From Spirochaetaceae bacterium (GTDB lineage: Bacteria; Myxococcota_A; UBA9160; UBA4427): a stretch of DNA of 64,000 nucleotides. Within the stretch, counting starts at the first letter, position 1; every line of letters begins with the position of its first letter. Below, piece after piece: positions 33,783-43,700 of the stretch. The notes beneath the pieces are model-generated. The model did not search any database and was not told the origin of the DNA. It saw nothing but the letters and a program-made list of their open reading frames with translations. A program made the translations under genes and the position numbers. The stretch lies in contig JACKFD010000004.1 in NCBI GenBank assembly GCA_020632655.1, forward strand, positions 124,001 to 188,000. Direction: 5' to 3'.

Positions 33783-34256
33783 TCAGCCCTGACGCGACTT
33801 GACCAGTCCCCAGCGCGCGTCGTTCTTGACGATCCCGAGGATCGGCTCGGTCCGGACGTCGATCACGCCGGGCAACGTCTTGACCCGATCGTCGACGAAG
33901 CGCACGAGGTGGGCCGGGCTGCTCTCGTGCACGATCGCGAGCAGATCCGCCCGCCCCAGGATCGACGCGACGAAGCCGACCAGCGGCTCCGCGGCGAGCT
34001 CCTCCGCGACGTCCCGCAGACGTGTCCGGTCGCAGGTGATCCAGAGGTAGGCGAACGCGTACTCGTCGAGCTCGTCGATGCTGTGGATCGCCGTGATGCG
34101 GACGATCCCTTCGGTTTCGAGGCGCTTGAGGCGCGAACGCACCGTGCCTTCGGAGACGCCGAGCGCGCTCGCGATCGCTTGATGGCTCTGGCGCGCGTCC
34201 TCGGCGAGCACGGCGATCAGGCGTCGGTCCATCTCGTCGAGCACGCTCGGGGGCAT
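33783..34256 (-). CDS. Lrp/AsnC-family transcriptional regulator (second of pair)
   Basis: 157 aa. The N-terminal winged HTH is standard: VLDEMDRRLIAVLAEDARQS, HQAIASALGVSEGTVRSRLK (read together) and RLETEGIVRITA. The C-terminal RAM/AsnC ligand domain follows: DEYAFAYLWITCDRTRLRDV, AEELAAEPLVGFVASILGRA, then DLLAIVHES and LPGVIDVRTEPILGIVKNDA. Members sense amino acids or other small molecules. Its ATG overlaps the upstream Lrp gene's stop by one base (TGATG). The pair sits just upstream of the hsaC promoter and is a candidate regulator of the operon, which is inference from position only. Confidence 0.87.
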   Translation of the reverse strand: MPPSVLDEMDRRLIAVLAEDARQSHQAIASALGVSEGTVRSRLKRLETEGIVRITAIHSIDELDEYAFAYLWITCDRTRLRDVAEELAAEPLVGFVASILGRADLLAIVHESSPAHLVRFVDDRVKTLPGVIDVRTEPILGIVKNDARWGLVKSRQG

Positions 34257-34699
34257 CAGAGGGTCGACCACATGTTCTCGAACTTGAAGAGCTCGAGGCC
34301 CAGGGCGGGCGTGAGGCTCTCGATGCCGCGGATCGACGACACGCGACTCGAGACGAACTCGCGCAGCGTCTCGTGATCGGCGGAGAGGATCAGCATCTCC
34401 AGGTCGTACTCGCCGCTCACGAGGTTGACGGCGCAGACCTCGTCGAGCGCCGCGAGCTCCTCCGCGACCTCGAGCGTCGGACGACCGCGAACCGACACGC
34501 CGACGGCGAGGACGAGATCGTTGCCGGCCTCGAAGATGTCGGCGACGGCCGTGATGCGGAGCTCGCGCCTCGAGACCATCGCATCGATGCGCGCGCCCAC
34601 CGAGCGCGGCGAGAGGTCGAGCGCGGCGGCGATGGCGCGGTGGGAGGCCCGGCCGTCGGCGCGCAGGAAGTCGGCGATGCGTCGATCCGTGTCGTCCAT
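34256..34699 (-). CDS. Lrp/AsnC-family transcriptional regulator (first of pair)
   Basis: 147 aa. It starts MDDTDRRIADFLRADGRASH, followed by RAIAAALDLSPRSVGARIDA and VSRRELRITAVADIF, a canonical Lrp HTH. The effector domain reads LVLAVGVSVRGRPTLEVAEE, LAALDEVCAVNLVSGEYDLE and MLILSADHETLREFV. It shares the design of the next gene but little residue identity, so the two are old paralogues or unrelated members. They overlap by one base and should be translated together. A hetero-oligomeric pair is possible. The divergent gene is the phosphodiesterase at 34878. Confidence 0.85.
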   Translation of the reverse strand: MDDTDRRIADFLRADGRASHRAIAAALDLSPRSVGARIDAMVSRRELRITAVADIFEAGNDLVLAVGVSVRGRPTLEVAEELAALDEVCAVNLVSGEYDLEMLILSADHETLREFVSSRVSSIRGIESLTPALGLELFKFENMWSTL

Positions 34700-34877
34700 C
34701 TCGTCCGGGCAGGGCGGTAGCGATGCCGTCGGGGACCGTAGCGGACACCCACGGCGACCGTCCTGCGACACCCGGCGGGCGGGGGGCGTTACACTGCGCC
34801 CGAGCCTGGCTGGCCGGGTGGCGGCGCGATCGGGACGAGAGTCGGGTCGGGACGGGCAACCGACCAGGAGTCCGTGC

Positions 34878-36617
34878 ATGACGACCCGACGCCCCATTGC
34901 GATCTCCCCAGCCGCGTCCGCGCAAGCCCCCCTCCGCCCGATCCTCGTGCTCGCCCTCGACGGCGCGACCTTCGACGTGATCCGACCGATGGTCGAGGCG
35001 GGCGAGCTGCCGAACCTCGCCCGTTGGATGCGCGAGGGATCGTCGGCGGAGCTGCCGAGCACGACGCCGCCGGTCACCTTTCCCGCCTGGTCGTCGTTCA
35101 TGACGGGCGTGCCGCCCGCCGAGCACGGCATCTTCGACTTCACGCAGAAGCGCCCGGGCGAGTACCGCCTGCGCTTCGTGAACGCGACCGATCGCGCGGC
35201 GAAGTCGATCTTCCGGCGTGTCTGCGACGCCGGGGGGCGCGTCCTCGTGCTCGGCCTGCCGGCGACGCATCCCCCGGAGCCCCTCGACGGATTGCTCGTC
35301 TGCGGCTTCGACGCGCCGGTCTCCGCCGGCACCGACGAGCGCAGCGCGAGCGACCCCGCGCTCTACCGCTCGATCGCCGAGCGCGCGGGACCCTGGATGC
35401 GCCCGGAGCTCGACGAGTCCGCCCGCGCGTCGGACTTCCACGAGCGCGCGGTTGGCACGCTGCTCTCGCGCATCGAACGCAAGGTCGACTTCGCGCGCGA
35501 GGCGATCGCGCAGCTCGCGCGCACGGGCGAGGGCGCGCGACCCGCGCTCACGATGGTCGTCTTCTCCGAGAGCGATACGGCGGGGCACCACTACTGGCGC
35601 GACCACGACCCGCGCTCACCGCGACACGATCCGCAGGCGAGCGCCGAGCGACGCGACGCGCTGCGCGCGGTCTACCGAAGACTCGACGCGGCCTGCGGCG
35701 AGCTGCGCGACGCGCTCGGCGCGGCGGTGCCCTGCGTCGTGCTCTCGGACCACGGCATGGGCGGCGCCTCGGACGAGATCGTGCACCTCAACCGCTTCCT
35801 CGCCGAACGCGGACTGCTCGCACGGCGCGCCGGCATCGGCCGCTTCGCCGATCGCGCGGCGCGCCGGCTGCGCGACGTGGCGCTCGCGGTCCTGCCCGCC
35901 TCGCTCGCCCAGCAGCTCTTCCGCCGCGCGCGCGCCGCCGCCGCCGAGCTCGAGAGCCGCGCCCGCTTCGGTGGCTTCGACTGGCAGCGCACGCTCGCCT
36001 TCAGCGAGGAGGCCAACACGAATCCCGGCGTCTGGATCAACCTCGCCGGCCGCGAGGCGCAGGGCTCGGTCGCACCCGCGGATTACGAGGCGACCCGCGA
36101 TCGCGTGATCGCGGCGCTGCTCGACTGGAAGGGACCTTCGGGCGAGCCCGTCGTCGCCCGCGCGCTGCGCCGCGAGCAGGTCCATCGCGGCCCCTTCGCG
36201 GACCGCGCCCCCGACGTCGTCGTCGAGCTGGCCCTCGACCGCGGCTATGGCCGCTCCCTCGTGCCGACGCCCTGGGCCGAGGGTGGAGCGAACGGCGAAG
36301 GCATTCCCAGCGTGCGCGTGCTCGCGGCGCAGGACCATGAGGGCGGGCGGGGGCGCGGCATGAACGGCACCCATCGCAGTCGCGGCATCTGGATCGCCTC
36401 GGCCGGCGCGGGCGCCGACATGGGCGCGCCGCTCGAAGCGCCCCCTGCGAGCCTCGTCGAGGTCGCCCCTTGGCTCGCCCGGGCGATGGGTCTAGCCTGG
36501 GACGCCCCGACGGACGCGAGCGCGTCCCAGGCGGTCGCGCCCCCCGGCGTCGACTACGACGAAGAGGAAGAGGCCATGGTGGCCGAGCGGCTGCGGGCCC
36601 TGGGATACCTCGAATGA
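34878..36617 (+). CDS. Alkaline-phosphatase-superfamily phosphodiesterase
   Basis: 579 aa from ATG 34878 with AGGAG 7 bases upstream. It is a type I phosphodiesterase/nucleotide pyrophosphatase-like enzyme: ILVLALDGATFDVIRPMVEA with the metal Asp, STTPPVTFPAWSSFMTGVPP with the Thr nucleophile, AEHGIFDFTQKRPGEYRLRF, FSESDTAGHHYWRDHDP and VVLSDHGMGGASDEIVHLNR with the second metal group. GMNGTHRSRGIWIASAGAG near the end is also typical. It could hydrolyse phosphodiesters or transfer phospho-groups on surface glycans. It overlaps the next glycosyltransferase gene by 4 bases, which points to a role in glycan or glycolipid assembly. Confidence 0.88.
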   Translation: MTTRRPIAISPAASAQAPLRPILVLALDGATFDVIRPMVEAGELPNLARWMREGSSAELPSTTPPVTFPAWSSFMTGVPPAEHGIFDFTQKRPGEYRLRFVNATDRAAKSIFRRVCDAGGRVLVLGLPATHPPEPLDGLLVCGFDAPVSAGTDERSASDPALYRSIAERAGPWMRPELDESARASDFHERAVGTLLSRIERKVDFAREAIAQLARTGEGARPALTMVVFSESDTAGHHYWRDHDPRSPRHDPQASAERRDALRAVYRRLDAACGELRDALGAAVPCVVLSDHGMGGASDEIVHLNRFLAERGLLARRAGIGRFADRAARRLRDVALAVLPASLAQQLFRRARAAAAELESRARFGGFDWQRTLAFSEEANTNPGVWINLAGREAQGSVAPADYEATRDRVIAALLDWKGPSGEPVVARALRREQVHRGPFADRAPDVVVELALDRGYGRSLVPTPWAEGGANGEGIPSVRVLAAQDHEGGRGRGMNGTHRSRGIWIASAGAGADMGAPLEAPPASLVEVAPWLARAMGLAWDAPTDASASQAVAPPGVDYDEEEEAMVAERLRALGYLE

Positions 36618-37432
36618 TGGCTGCGCCCGGCGGATGGCCGACCTCTCGAAACACCGCTGCGCCCGGCCTCTCCCTCGTCTTCCCCGCCTTCAACGAGGCG
36701 GAGAACCTGCCCGCGCTGCTGGCGAGCGCGACGAAGACCGGCGAGGAGCTCGCCGCGGACTTCGACCTCGACTTCGAGGTCGTGATCGTCGACGACGGCT
36801 CGCGCGACCGGAGCGCCGCCGTGCTGCGGGAGTGGAGCCTGCGCGACACGCGCGTGCGCGCCGTGCACCACGCGACGAATCGCGGCTACGGCGCTGCCCT
36901 GCGCGCCGGCCTGCGCGAGGCCCGCGGCCGACTCGTCTTCTTCAGCGACGCCGACCTGCAATTCGACCTCGCCGAGATCCGCCGACTGCTGGCCCACGCC
37001 GACGAGTTCGAGATCGTGGCCGGCTACCGGGCGCCGCGCCGCGACCCCTGGCTGCGCCGGGCGATGGCGGCGGTCTGGGGGGCACTCGTGCGGGGGCTCT
37101 TCGACCTCCAGGTCCGCGACATCGACTGCGCCTTCAAGATCTTCCGCCGCGAAGCCCTCGACGCGATCCCGATCGAGTCGATCGGCGCCTTCGTGAACAC
37201 CGAGATCCTCGTCCGCGCCCGCGCCGCCGGCTTCCGCACCAAGCAGGTCCCCGTCTCCCATCGCCGCCGCCGCTCGGGCCGCCAGAGCGGCGCCCATCCC
37301 CGCGTCATCGCCCGCGCCCTCGTCGAGCTCGCCTCGCTCTACGGCGAGCTGCACCCGCGTGCGAGCCGGCCGCGGGAGACACCGACGGCGCGGGAGGTCG
37401 CGGGGGTGCGCGAGCTCGGGGCGAGCCGCTGA
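36614..37432 (+). CDS. Family 2 glycosyltransferase (dolichol-phosphate-mannose-synthase-like)
   Basis: 272 aa, starting at ATG 36614 inside the stop of the preceding gene (ATGA). GT2 fold: LSLVFPAFNEAENLPALLAS, FEVVIVDDGSRDRSAAVLRE with the nucleotide-binding DDGS, RAVHHATNRGYGAALRAGLR, VFFSDADLQFDLAEIRRLL with the DxD-like metal site, VAGYRAPRRDPWLRRAMAAV and DIDCAFKIFRREALDAIPIE. The pattern and length match polyprenol-phosphate sugar transferases such as dolichol-phosphate mannose synthase. There is no multi-helix tail. The acceptor is probably undecaprenyl phosphate (inference). The GT4 gene follows after 5 bases. Confidence 0.9.
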   Translation: MMAAPGGWPTSRNTAAPGLSLVFPAFNEAENLPALLASATKTGEELAADFDLDFEVVIVDDGSRDRSAAVLREWSLRDTRVRAVHHATNRGYGAALRAGLREARGRLVFFSDADLQFDLAEIRRLLAHADEFEIVAGYRAPRRDPWLRRAMAAVWGALVRGLFDLQVRDIDCAFKIFRREALDAIPIESIGAFVNTEILVRARAAGFRTKQVPVSHRRRRSGRQSGAHPRVIARALVELASLYGELHPRASRPRETPTAREVAGVRELGASR

Positions 37433-37437
37433 GCCCG

Positions 37438-38712
37438 ATGCGGCTGCTGCTGGTCGGCGCGTTCCCCTACCCGCACCATCAGGGCTCCCAGGTCTACCTG
37501 CAGGAGCAGGCGATCGCGCTCCGGGCCGCGGGCGCCGAGGTCGACCTGCTGACCTACCCCGTCGCCGCGCCGATCGGCGACGACCCGGAGCGTTGGCGGG
37601 CCCTCGACGGCTTCCGGCATCTCACACCGCCCGCCTGGACGGCCCGGGTGCCGCTTCGCTCGGGCCCGAGCCGGGGCAAGCCGCTCGCGGACCTGGGGCT
37701 CGCCATGACGCTGCGTCATGCGGTTGCGTCATCGAGCGCCGGGGATGACGCGTATGACGCGATCCTGACGCACCACGTGGAAGCGACCCTGGCCGCCGTC
37801 CACGGCCTGCCGCGGCGCGCTCGACCGCCGATCGTGTACTGCGTCCACACGCTGCTCGAGCGCGAGCTGCCGGCCTACTACGGGCTCGGGGCGGATGGGC
37901 CGGGGCGCCCGCAAGAACCTGGAATCCAAGAGGATCCGGGTCATTCCCGGCGTTCCGGGGCGTCCCGGGCGCTGGCCTGGGCGGGGGCGCGGCTCGACGC
38001 CTGGGCCGCGCGGCGGGCGGACGCCTGGATCGCTCTGACGCAGAGCGCCGAGCGCGTCATGCGGGAGAGGGGCGCGGCGCTCGGCGCCTGCATCCCGCCT
38101 GGCCTGCCAGACCCCGGCCTCGCCCATGACGCAGATGACGCGACATTCGTGCTCGCGCGTCATGGATTGACGCGAGACGGCTTCCTGCTCTACTCGGGCA
38201 ACCTCGATGCGTACCAGGAGCTCGGCTGCCTGGGCCGCGCCGTGGGCGAGCGCGAGCGGCGCGGGGGCGGGCGCCTTCCGGTCGTCGTCGCGAGCCACGA
38301 CGCAGGTGTGTTGCGGGCCGGGGCGCTGCCGCCGGGACTGCGGGCGCTGCCGGTCGCGTCCGGGCGGGAGATGCGCGCCCTGCTGCGCGGCGCACGGGCC
38401 AGCCTCGTCATGCGGCGCGCGCCGGGGGGCTACCCGATCAAGCTCGTGAACAGCCTCGCCGTCGGCACGCCGCCGATCACGTTCCTCGGGGCCGAGTGGG
38501 GGCTGACGAGCGAGCAGGACGCCCTCGTCGCGGACCCGGCGCGTCCGGTCGAGACCCTGGCGCGTGCGATCGAGCGGCTCGAGGACGACCCGGCCCTCGC
38601 CGCCCGACTGGGCCGCGGCGCCCGCACGCTCTACGAGCGACGCCATCGCCCGGATCGGATGGCCGCCCGGACCCTCGAGCTGATCGCCGCCCTGCCGCGC
38701 GCCCGAACGTGA
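37438..38712 (+). CDS. Family 4 glycosyltransferase
   Basis: 424 aa. GT-B fold: MRLLLVGAFPYPHHQGSQVY with the glycine-rich first loop, YLQEQAIALRAAGAEVDLLT, then ARPPIVYCVHTLLERELPAY, GFLLYSGNLDAYQELGCL, RGARASLVMRRAPGGYPIKL and NSLAVGTPPITFLGAEWGLT, with RAIERLEDDPALAARLGRGA near the end. It would transfer a sugar from a nucleotide-activated donor to the lipid- or glycan-bound acceptor begun by its neighbours. Two oddities sit inside it: a low-complexity 24-residue insertion near codon 160-185 and a cluster of the DNA word ATGACGC/GCGTCAT (37705-38173). Confidence 0.86.
   Translation: MRLLLVGAFPYPHHQGSQVYLQEQAIALRAAGAEVDLLTYPVAAPIGDDPERWRALDGFRHLTPPAWTARVPLRSGPSRGKPLADLGLAMTLRHAVASSSAGDDAYDAILTHHVEATLAAVHGLPRRARPPIVYCVHTLLERELPAYYGLGADGPGRPQEPGIQEDPGHSRRSGASRALAWAGARLDAWAARRADAWIALTQSAERVMRERGAALGACIPPGLPDPGLAHDADDATFVLARHGLTRDGFLLYSGNLDAYQELGCLGRAVGERERRGGGRLPVVVASHDAGVLRAGALPPGLRALPVASGREMRALLRGARASLVMRRAPGGYPIKLVNSLAVGTPPITFLGAEWGLTSEQDALVADPARPVETLARAIERLEDDPALAARLGRGARTLYERRHRPDRMAARTLELIAALPRART
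37705..38173. repeat. Cluster of the heptamer ATGACGC/GCGTCAT inside a coding region
   Basis: The hexamer TGACGC or its complement occurs 12 times in 469 bases, at 37706, 37713, 37726, 37746, 37755, 37766, 38036, 38054, 38127, 38136, 38157 and 38168. Nine of these are the full heptamer ATGACGC/GCGTCAT. They fall in different reading frames and on both strands (37705-37719 is a perfect palindrome with one central base), so a protein repeat does not explain them. The role is unknown: a binding-site cluster or past strand-slippage are options. Confidence 0.7.
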
Positions 38713-38790
38713 GCGCCCCCGCTGCACGGGGCAACGGGGGCGCTCGATCGATCGCCGGCGTCGGGTCGGCAACGCGACCCGGCGCGCCGC

Positions 38791-40380
38791 TCAGTGGCCT
38801 GCGCCGACGCCGGCCGTGCGCCGTCGGCGGGCGCCGAGCGCCGCCAGGGCGAGGCCCCCCGAGCCGAGCATCATGAGCGCGCCCGGCTCCGGCACGGGCA
38901 GCGCCCGCACCGCGAGCTCGCCCACGATCCCGTAGGTGGAGCTCGTCGAGGTCAGGTACGCCGAGTCCACCTGCAGGCGCAGGTAGCGACCGGTGTGGCT
39001 GCCGCCGAGGTCGAGGATGTTCGCGTCGTAGCTGAACCAGCTGTAGTGGCTCGGCAGCGTGAACGAGCCGATCGGCGTCCACGGCCCGGCCGGATCGTCG
39101 GCGATCAGGAACGTGACGTCTTCGAGGGTGACGTTCCAGATCGCGACCCGATCGATCGACTGGGTGCTGCCGAGATCGAAGTCGATGTAGCCCTGCATCG
39201 GCAGCGTCGTGTCGAGCACGCTCTGCCAGTTGTTGACGTAGCTGCCGCTCGTGCGCAGCGCGTTCGGCAGCGAGAAGTGCGTGTCGAAGCCGGTCTGTCC
39301 GCTCGTGAAGTTCACGGAGAGACCGCTCTGATCGATCATGTGCTCGTAGGGGACCGTCGCGTTGTACTCGCCGAGGTCGCTGTCGATGATCGCGACGGGC
39401 GAGAGGATCACGTTCGCCGGCGGATGCGGCGGGGGCGGATCCTCGACGACGGGGAAGTCGTAGCCGGAGCCGGCCGCGATCAGCGCATTCGGCACGACCG
39501 TCCCGGTGTCGTCCTTCACGACCACGCCGAGCAGCTCGGCGCCGGCGTCCCAGAACGAGGGCCGATGCAGGCCCGTCATGTCGAGGCTGCCGATCTCGAC
39601 GCGATGGCGGATCGTCGTCGCGGGGGTGATCTCGAAGGCGATGTCGAGGGGGATCGGCTCGGTCGGGTCGACCTCGAGGCTGAGCATCACGTACTCGTCG
39701 AGGAATTTCTGCTCGTCGAGATCCGCGACGCGATAGCCACCGGGCCAGACGATCGACGTCGCGTGGGTGCCGCCGCCCGTATGCGGCAGCGCCGTCGCAA
39801 CGTCGAGTCGCACCTGCGTCGCCATCGTGTAGGAGATGTCGCCGCCGGGATCGATGTCGATCAGCGCGTCGGCCATGCCGCGGATCTGGAAGTAGAGCTC
39901 GACGGTCGCGGTCGGGGTCGAGACGCCGGAGACCGTGAGCTCGTCGACGAGGGAGGCGCGGGCGAGGATGTCGCTGTCGGCGGTGGTCCAGGTGTCGTTG
40001 TTGATGTCGATGCCCGTGCAGTCGTAGCTGTGCTCGCCCTCGGCCATCAGGCGCACGAGGTTGTCGGCCGTCGGCAGGACCTGGGCCTCGACGCGGACGT
40101 CCTCGACGCCCCAGGTGCCGACGACCTGGCCGGTCACGAGGATCGAGTCCGTGCCGTCCTGGCCGGGCTCGTTGTCATTGACGACGACCGTGCTGCCGCC
40201 GACCAGCTCGGTGTGGGTGAGGTCGTACTCGGCGCGGGTCGTGGGGCCGAGGGTCTGGGCGGCGACGGGCAGGGCCATCAGGCAGAGGCCCGCCAGGGCG
40301 AGGAGGCTCGCGCGGACGGGAAGCGGGGAGAGGGAACGGGCGGGAGGGAAGGGGAAGCGGCTCGAAGGGTGCTCTTGCAT
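38791..40380 (-). CDS. PEP-CTERM protein with discoidin-like domain
   Basis: 529 aa from ATG 40380; the longer upstream frame has no signal sequence support. The N-terminus RASLLALAGLCLMALPVAAQ is a signal peptide. The mature protein begins TLGPTTRAEYDLTHTELVGG. Residues about 400-500 (QGYIDFDLGSTQSIDRVAIW, PAGPWTPIGSFTLPSHYSWF, DLGGSHTGRYLRLQVDSAYL) resemble an F5/8 type C (discoidin) domain, which binds carbohydrates or surfaces. The end PVPEPGALMMLGSGGLALAA and GARRRR is a canonical PEP-CTERM signal. It is divergent from the operon at 40707. Confidence 0.88.
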   Translation of the reverse strand: MQEHPSSRFPFPPARSLSPLPVRASLLALAGLCLMALPVAAQTLGPTTRAEYDLTHTELVGGSTVVVNDNEPGQDGTDSILVTGQVVGTWGVEDVRVEAQVLPTADNLVRLMAEGEHSYDCTGIDINNDTWTTADSDILARASLVDELTVSGVSTPTATVELYFQIRGMADALIDIDPGGDISYTMATQVRLDVATALPHTGGGTHATSIVWPGGYRVADLDEQKFLDEYVMLSLEVDPTEPIPLDIAFEITPATTIRHRVEIGSLDMTGLHRPSFWDAGAELLGVVVKDDTGTVVPNALIAAGSGYDFPVVEDPPPPHPPANVILSPVAIIDSDLGEYNATVPYEHMIDQSGLSVNFTSGQTGFDTHFSLPNALRTSGSYVNNWQSVLDTTLPMQGYIDFDLGSTQSIDRVAIWNVTLEDVTFLIADDPAGPWTPIGSFTLPSHYSWFSYDANILDLGGSHTGRYLRLQVDSAYLTSTSSTYGIVGELAVRALPVPEPGALMMLGSGGLALAALGARRRRTAGVGAGH

Positions 40381-40706
40381 GACCGGACTCCGTGGGACCC
40401 GAAGGTCGATGGCTCGTCGGGAGGCCGGCAGGCGGGGCGCGCATCGTCCCGCGCCGGCTCCGTTCGGAGGGGGGACGGCGCTCGGGTCGGGTCGATATCG
40501 CGCCCGGACGGCCGGGCCGGGAGGACCGCCGCGCCCGGCCGAGAGGCGATCCGCTTCGGGACCGGCGATATTCGACGGCCGGGCGCCACGTCCCCTCGTC
40601 ACGTGAGGTCGGCGACCCGGAGGAGCGCGCCGACGCGCTCGGGCGCCGTCGTTCTGCCCGCGGGGCTGAGAGTCGGGGATGCGCGTCCGGCGTCGTGGAG
40701 GAGCCC
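40381..40706. other. Gene-free divergent gap with repeated palindromic words
   Basis: The 326 bases between the divergent secreted-protein genes hold no gene. CGGCCGGGC (40509-40517) pairs with GCCCGGCCG (40533-40541), a 9-bp stem with a 15-base loop. ACGGCCGGGC recurs at 40575-40584, and each copy follows a GATAT word (GATATCG near 40494, GATATTCG near 40566), so a roughly 70-base spaced direct repeat is present. These may be operator sites for the export operon. I could not find a convincing sigma70 or sigma54 promoter by eye. Confidence 0.35.
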
Positions 40707-43700
40707 ATGCCCGCAATGAATCGAGCGACTCGCGGGGCCGACCCGGGTGCAGCCCGACGGGCCCCGCCCCGCCCGCCGGGGCTACGCACTCTCGTCTACC
40801 TCGCCGCCCTCGCTCTCGTCCTCCCGCTCCGCGCCGACGCCGCCCGACCCCCGACCGTCTACCACTCCGCGACCGGCGCCAACTCCGGCCTGCCCGCCAC
40901 GATCACGGGTCCCACCAGCCTCGCCCTCCATCTCGCGATCGGATCCCGCGACTCCGCCACCCCGACCGAGACCGTCTGCGAGAACGGAACGGGCGACGAG
41001 GTCTGCGGCTTCACGCTCGTGCTCGAGGCGACGGGCGACCTCGACCTCCTCGACTTCTGTCAGACCGGCTGCGCGAACGATCTCGTCTGGCACCTCGATG
41101 CGCCCACGCGGCAGCTCCGCATCAACCTCGTCGGCACCACGATCGACCGCGTCGCGAGCCCCTTCTTCGTGGGCGACGTCGTGCTCGGGGTCGGGCCGGG
41201 GCCGGGCGAGATCCGCGTGCACACGAGCAGCCAGGCCGTCAGCGCCGCGCTCACGCCCCTCGCGATCGACGACAACGCCCCGCTCGCCGAGTCGTTGCCC
41301 GAGCCCGCGACCGGCCTCGGTCTCGGCGCGGGCCTCGTCGCCCTCGCGCTCGCCGGCCGCCGGCGCCGCGATCTCCGCTCGATGAAGCCGCTGCGACCAC
41401 AGCTCCGATCCGACCGACCCGCCACGCCCGTGCGCGCATGCGCGCGCCGACACGGTCGACACACGATTGCGTCGATCTTCGTCGCGGGTCTCGTCCTCCT
41501 CGCCTCGCCCTTCGCCGCCCGCGCGCAGATCTTCACGAACGAGGCCGCCTTCCTCGCCGCCCTCGGCAACACGCCCCGTCGCGTCGGCTTCGAGACCGTG
41601 CCGCTCTCGGGCGCCGGCTTCGCCGGCCTCTCGAATGGCCAGCGCATCGCCCAGGTCACCCTCGGCTCGCTCTCCCTCACGGCCGACGTCGACCTCGCCT
41701 GGACCCCGGGCGTCCCGCTCGGGCTGCCGGGCACGATGCTCGTCGCGGACCCGACGCTCTCGGGCGATCCCGCGCTCTGGCCCGGCGGCTCGGGCACGGG
41801 CAGCAACGCGCGCCGTGACGACGACCTGCGCATCGGCTTCGACCGACCCGCGCGGGCCGCTGGTCTGCGTATTCTCGAGAACGTGATCCAGTCCGGCGAG
41901 CTCGTGCTCTTCCGCGACGCCCAGGGCGGGGTCATCGCGAGCGCCTCGCTGCCGGGCGGCATCGTCGCGCCCGGCGCCGACGGCTTCATCGGCTACATCA
42001 CACAGGACGGCGACCCCCCGATCGCCTCGATCCGGATCGACGAGCAGATCGCGGGCACGGACGACATCGGCGTCGACGAGATCCTCTACGCGATGGCGGC
42101 CGATCCCTATGCGGACGCCGTCGCGCTCTTCGCGCCGACGATCCTGGCGAGCGAACCGACCGCACCGAATCTCGTGGCGGCGGAGAGCCTCGACGCGCCG
42201 GATGGAACGACGGTCTCCCTCGGCGTCGGCGGCAAGCTCGTCGTGCGCTTCGTCGACAACTCGCTGACCGGGAGCGGCGACGCGCTGCCGGACCTGCGGA
42301 TCTACGAGGCCCTGCCCTTCGTCGAGGACACGGCCGTCGAGATCAGCGCCAACGGCCTGCAATGGCATAGCCTCGGTCCGATCGCCGGCGGCACGACGGA
42401 CATCGATCTCGACGCGTACGGGTTCGATGCGCAGGACGAGTTCTTCTTCGTGCGCCTCGTCGACGTGTCGGGCCAGGGACCGACGACGGGCTCGGCGGTC
42501 GGCGCGGACATCGACGCGGTCGAGGCGCTCTCCGGTCGCCTGCTGCCCGCGGATGCCGACGACGACCACGTCCCCGACGCCTACGACGACTGCCCGGCGG
42601 ACTACGACGAGAGCCAGGCCGACGACGATGCGGATGGCGTCGGCAACGCCTGCGACAACTGCCGCCACGTCCCGAACGCCGACCAGACCGACACGGACGG
42701 CGATGGACGGGGCGACGCGTGCGAGCCGGCGCGCGTGACGCTGGTGCGCGACTTCGATCCGACCCTGAATGGCATGGGCCGCTACGACCTCGGCGATCTC
42801 CTGCTCGACTGCGGCGCCTTCGACGTCCACACGCTGATCGTGGGCCTCTGGATCCCGCCCGGCGCATTCGGGATCTCCTTCAGCGAGTGCAGCGCGCCGC
42901 AGACCGGCTGGGGCCCGAGCGGCGCCCCGGTCGGCGGCGGCTGCATCGGCGGCTCGGTCGGTCCCGCCGTCAGTCCCGGCGCGTCGGGCGCCTTCGGGTC
43001 ACCCGTCGGCACGCCGCTGCCCGGCAGTCTGCGAACCGACGTCGTATGGGTCGTGCTGAACGGCCTGCAGTCCTCGCCGACGAATGGCAGGCTCTGCTCG
43101 CCCGGCGACCCGACCGTCCCGCTCGGCCGGCTCTCCGCGGGCTCGATCGCGCCCGGCGGCCTGCGCGGCGGCGTCGCGTCGTTCTCCTTCGAGGACATCG
43201 TCGATCGCGAGACGATCGCGCTCGACCCCTGGTGCCGCACCGAGACGGACGCCGGCGCCTGCGTCGACGAGTCCCGGACGGGCTACGTGCTCGCGAGCTT
43301 CGCGACGTATCCCGCGCCGCCCGTCGCCGAGGTCATCCTCCAGCCCTCCGGCGGCCAGACCTCGACGGCGTCGACCGAGTGGGACGTCTGCGTCGGCGAG
43401 TCGACCGTGCCCTTCATGCATCGCATCACGATGGGCCTGCTCGGGCCGAACGGCACGACGGCGAACGACCTCTTCATGCAGGGCTGCAACGCGACGCCGA
43501 CCGGGGGCGAGAGCTACGACCAGCGCGACTGCCCGGCGCCCGTCCCGAATCCGGACTGGGTCGATCCGAACGAGACCTTCACGCTCGGTCCCGTCGACTC
43601 GGTCATCGACAACCAGATCCTGACCCGGACCCTCTATACACCGATCGAGGGCGGCTCCCTCGGCTCCGCGGGACTCGGCGTGCTGAACCCCTTTCTCGGC

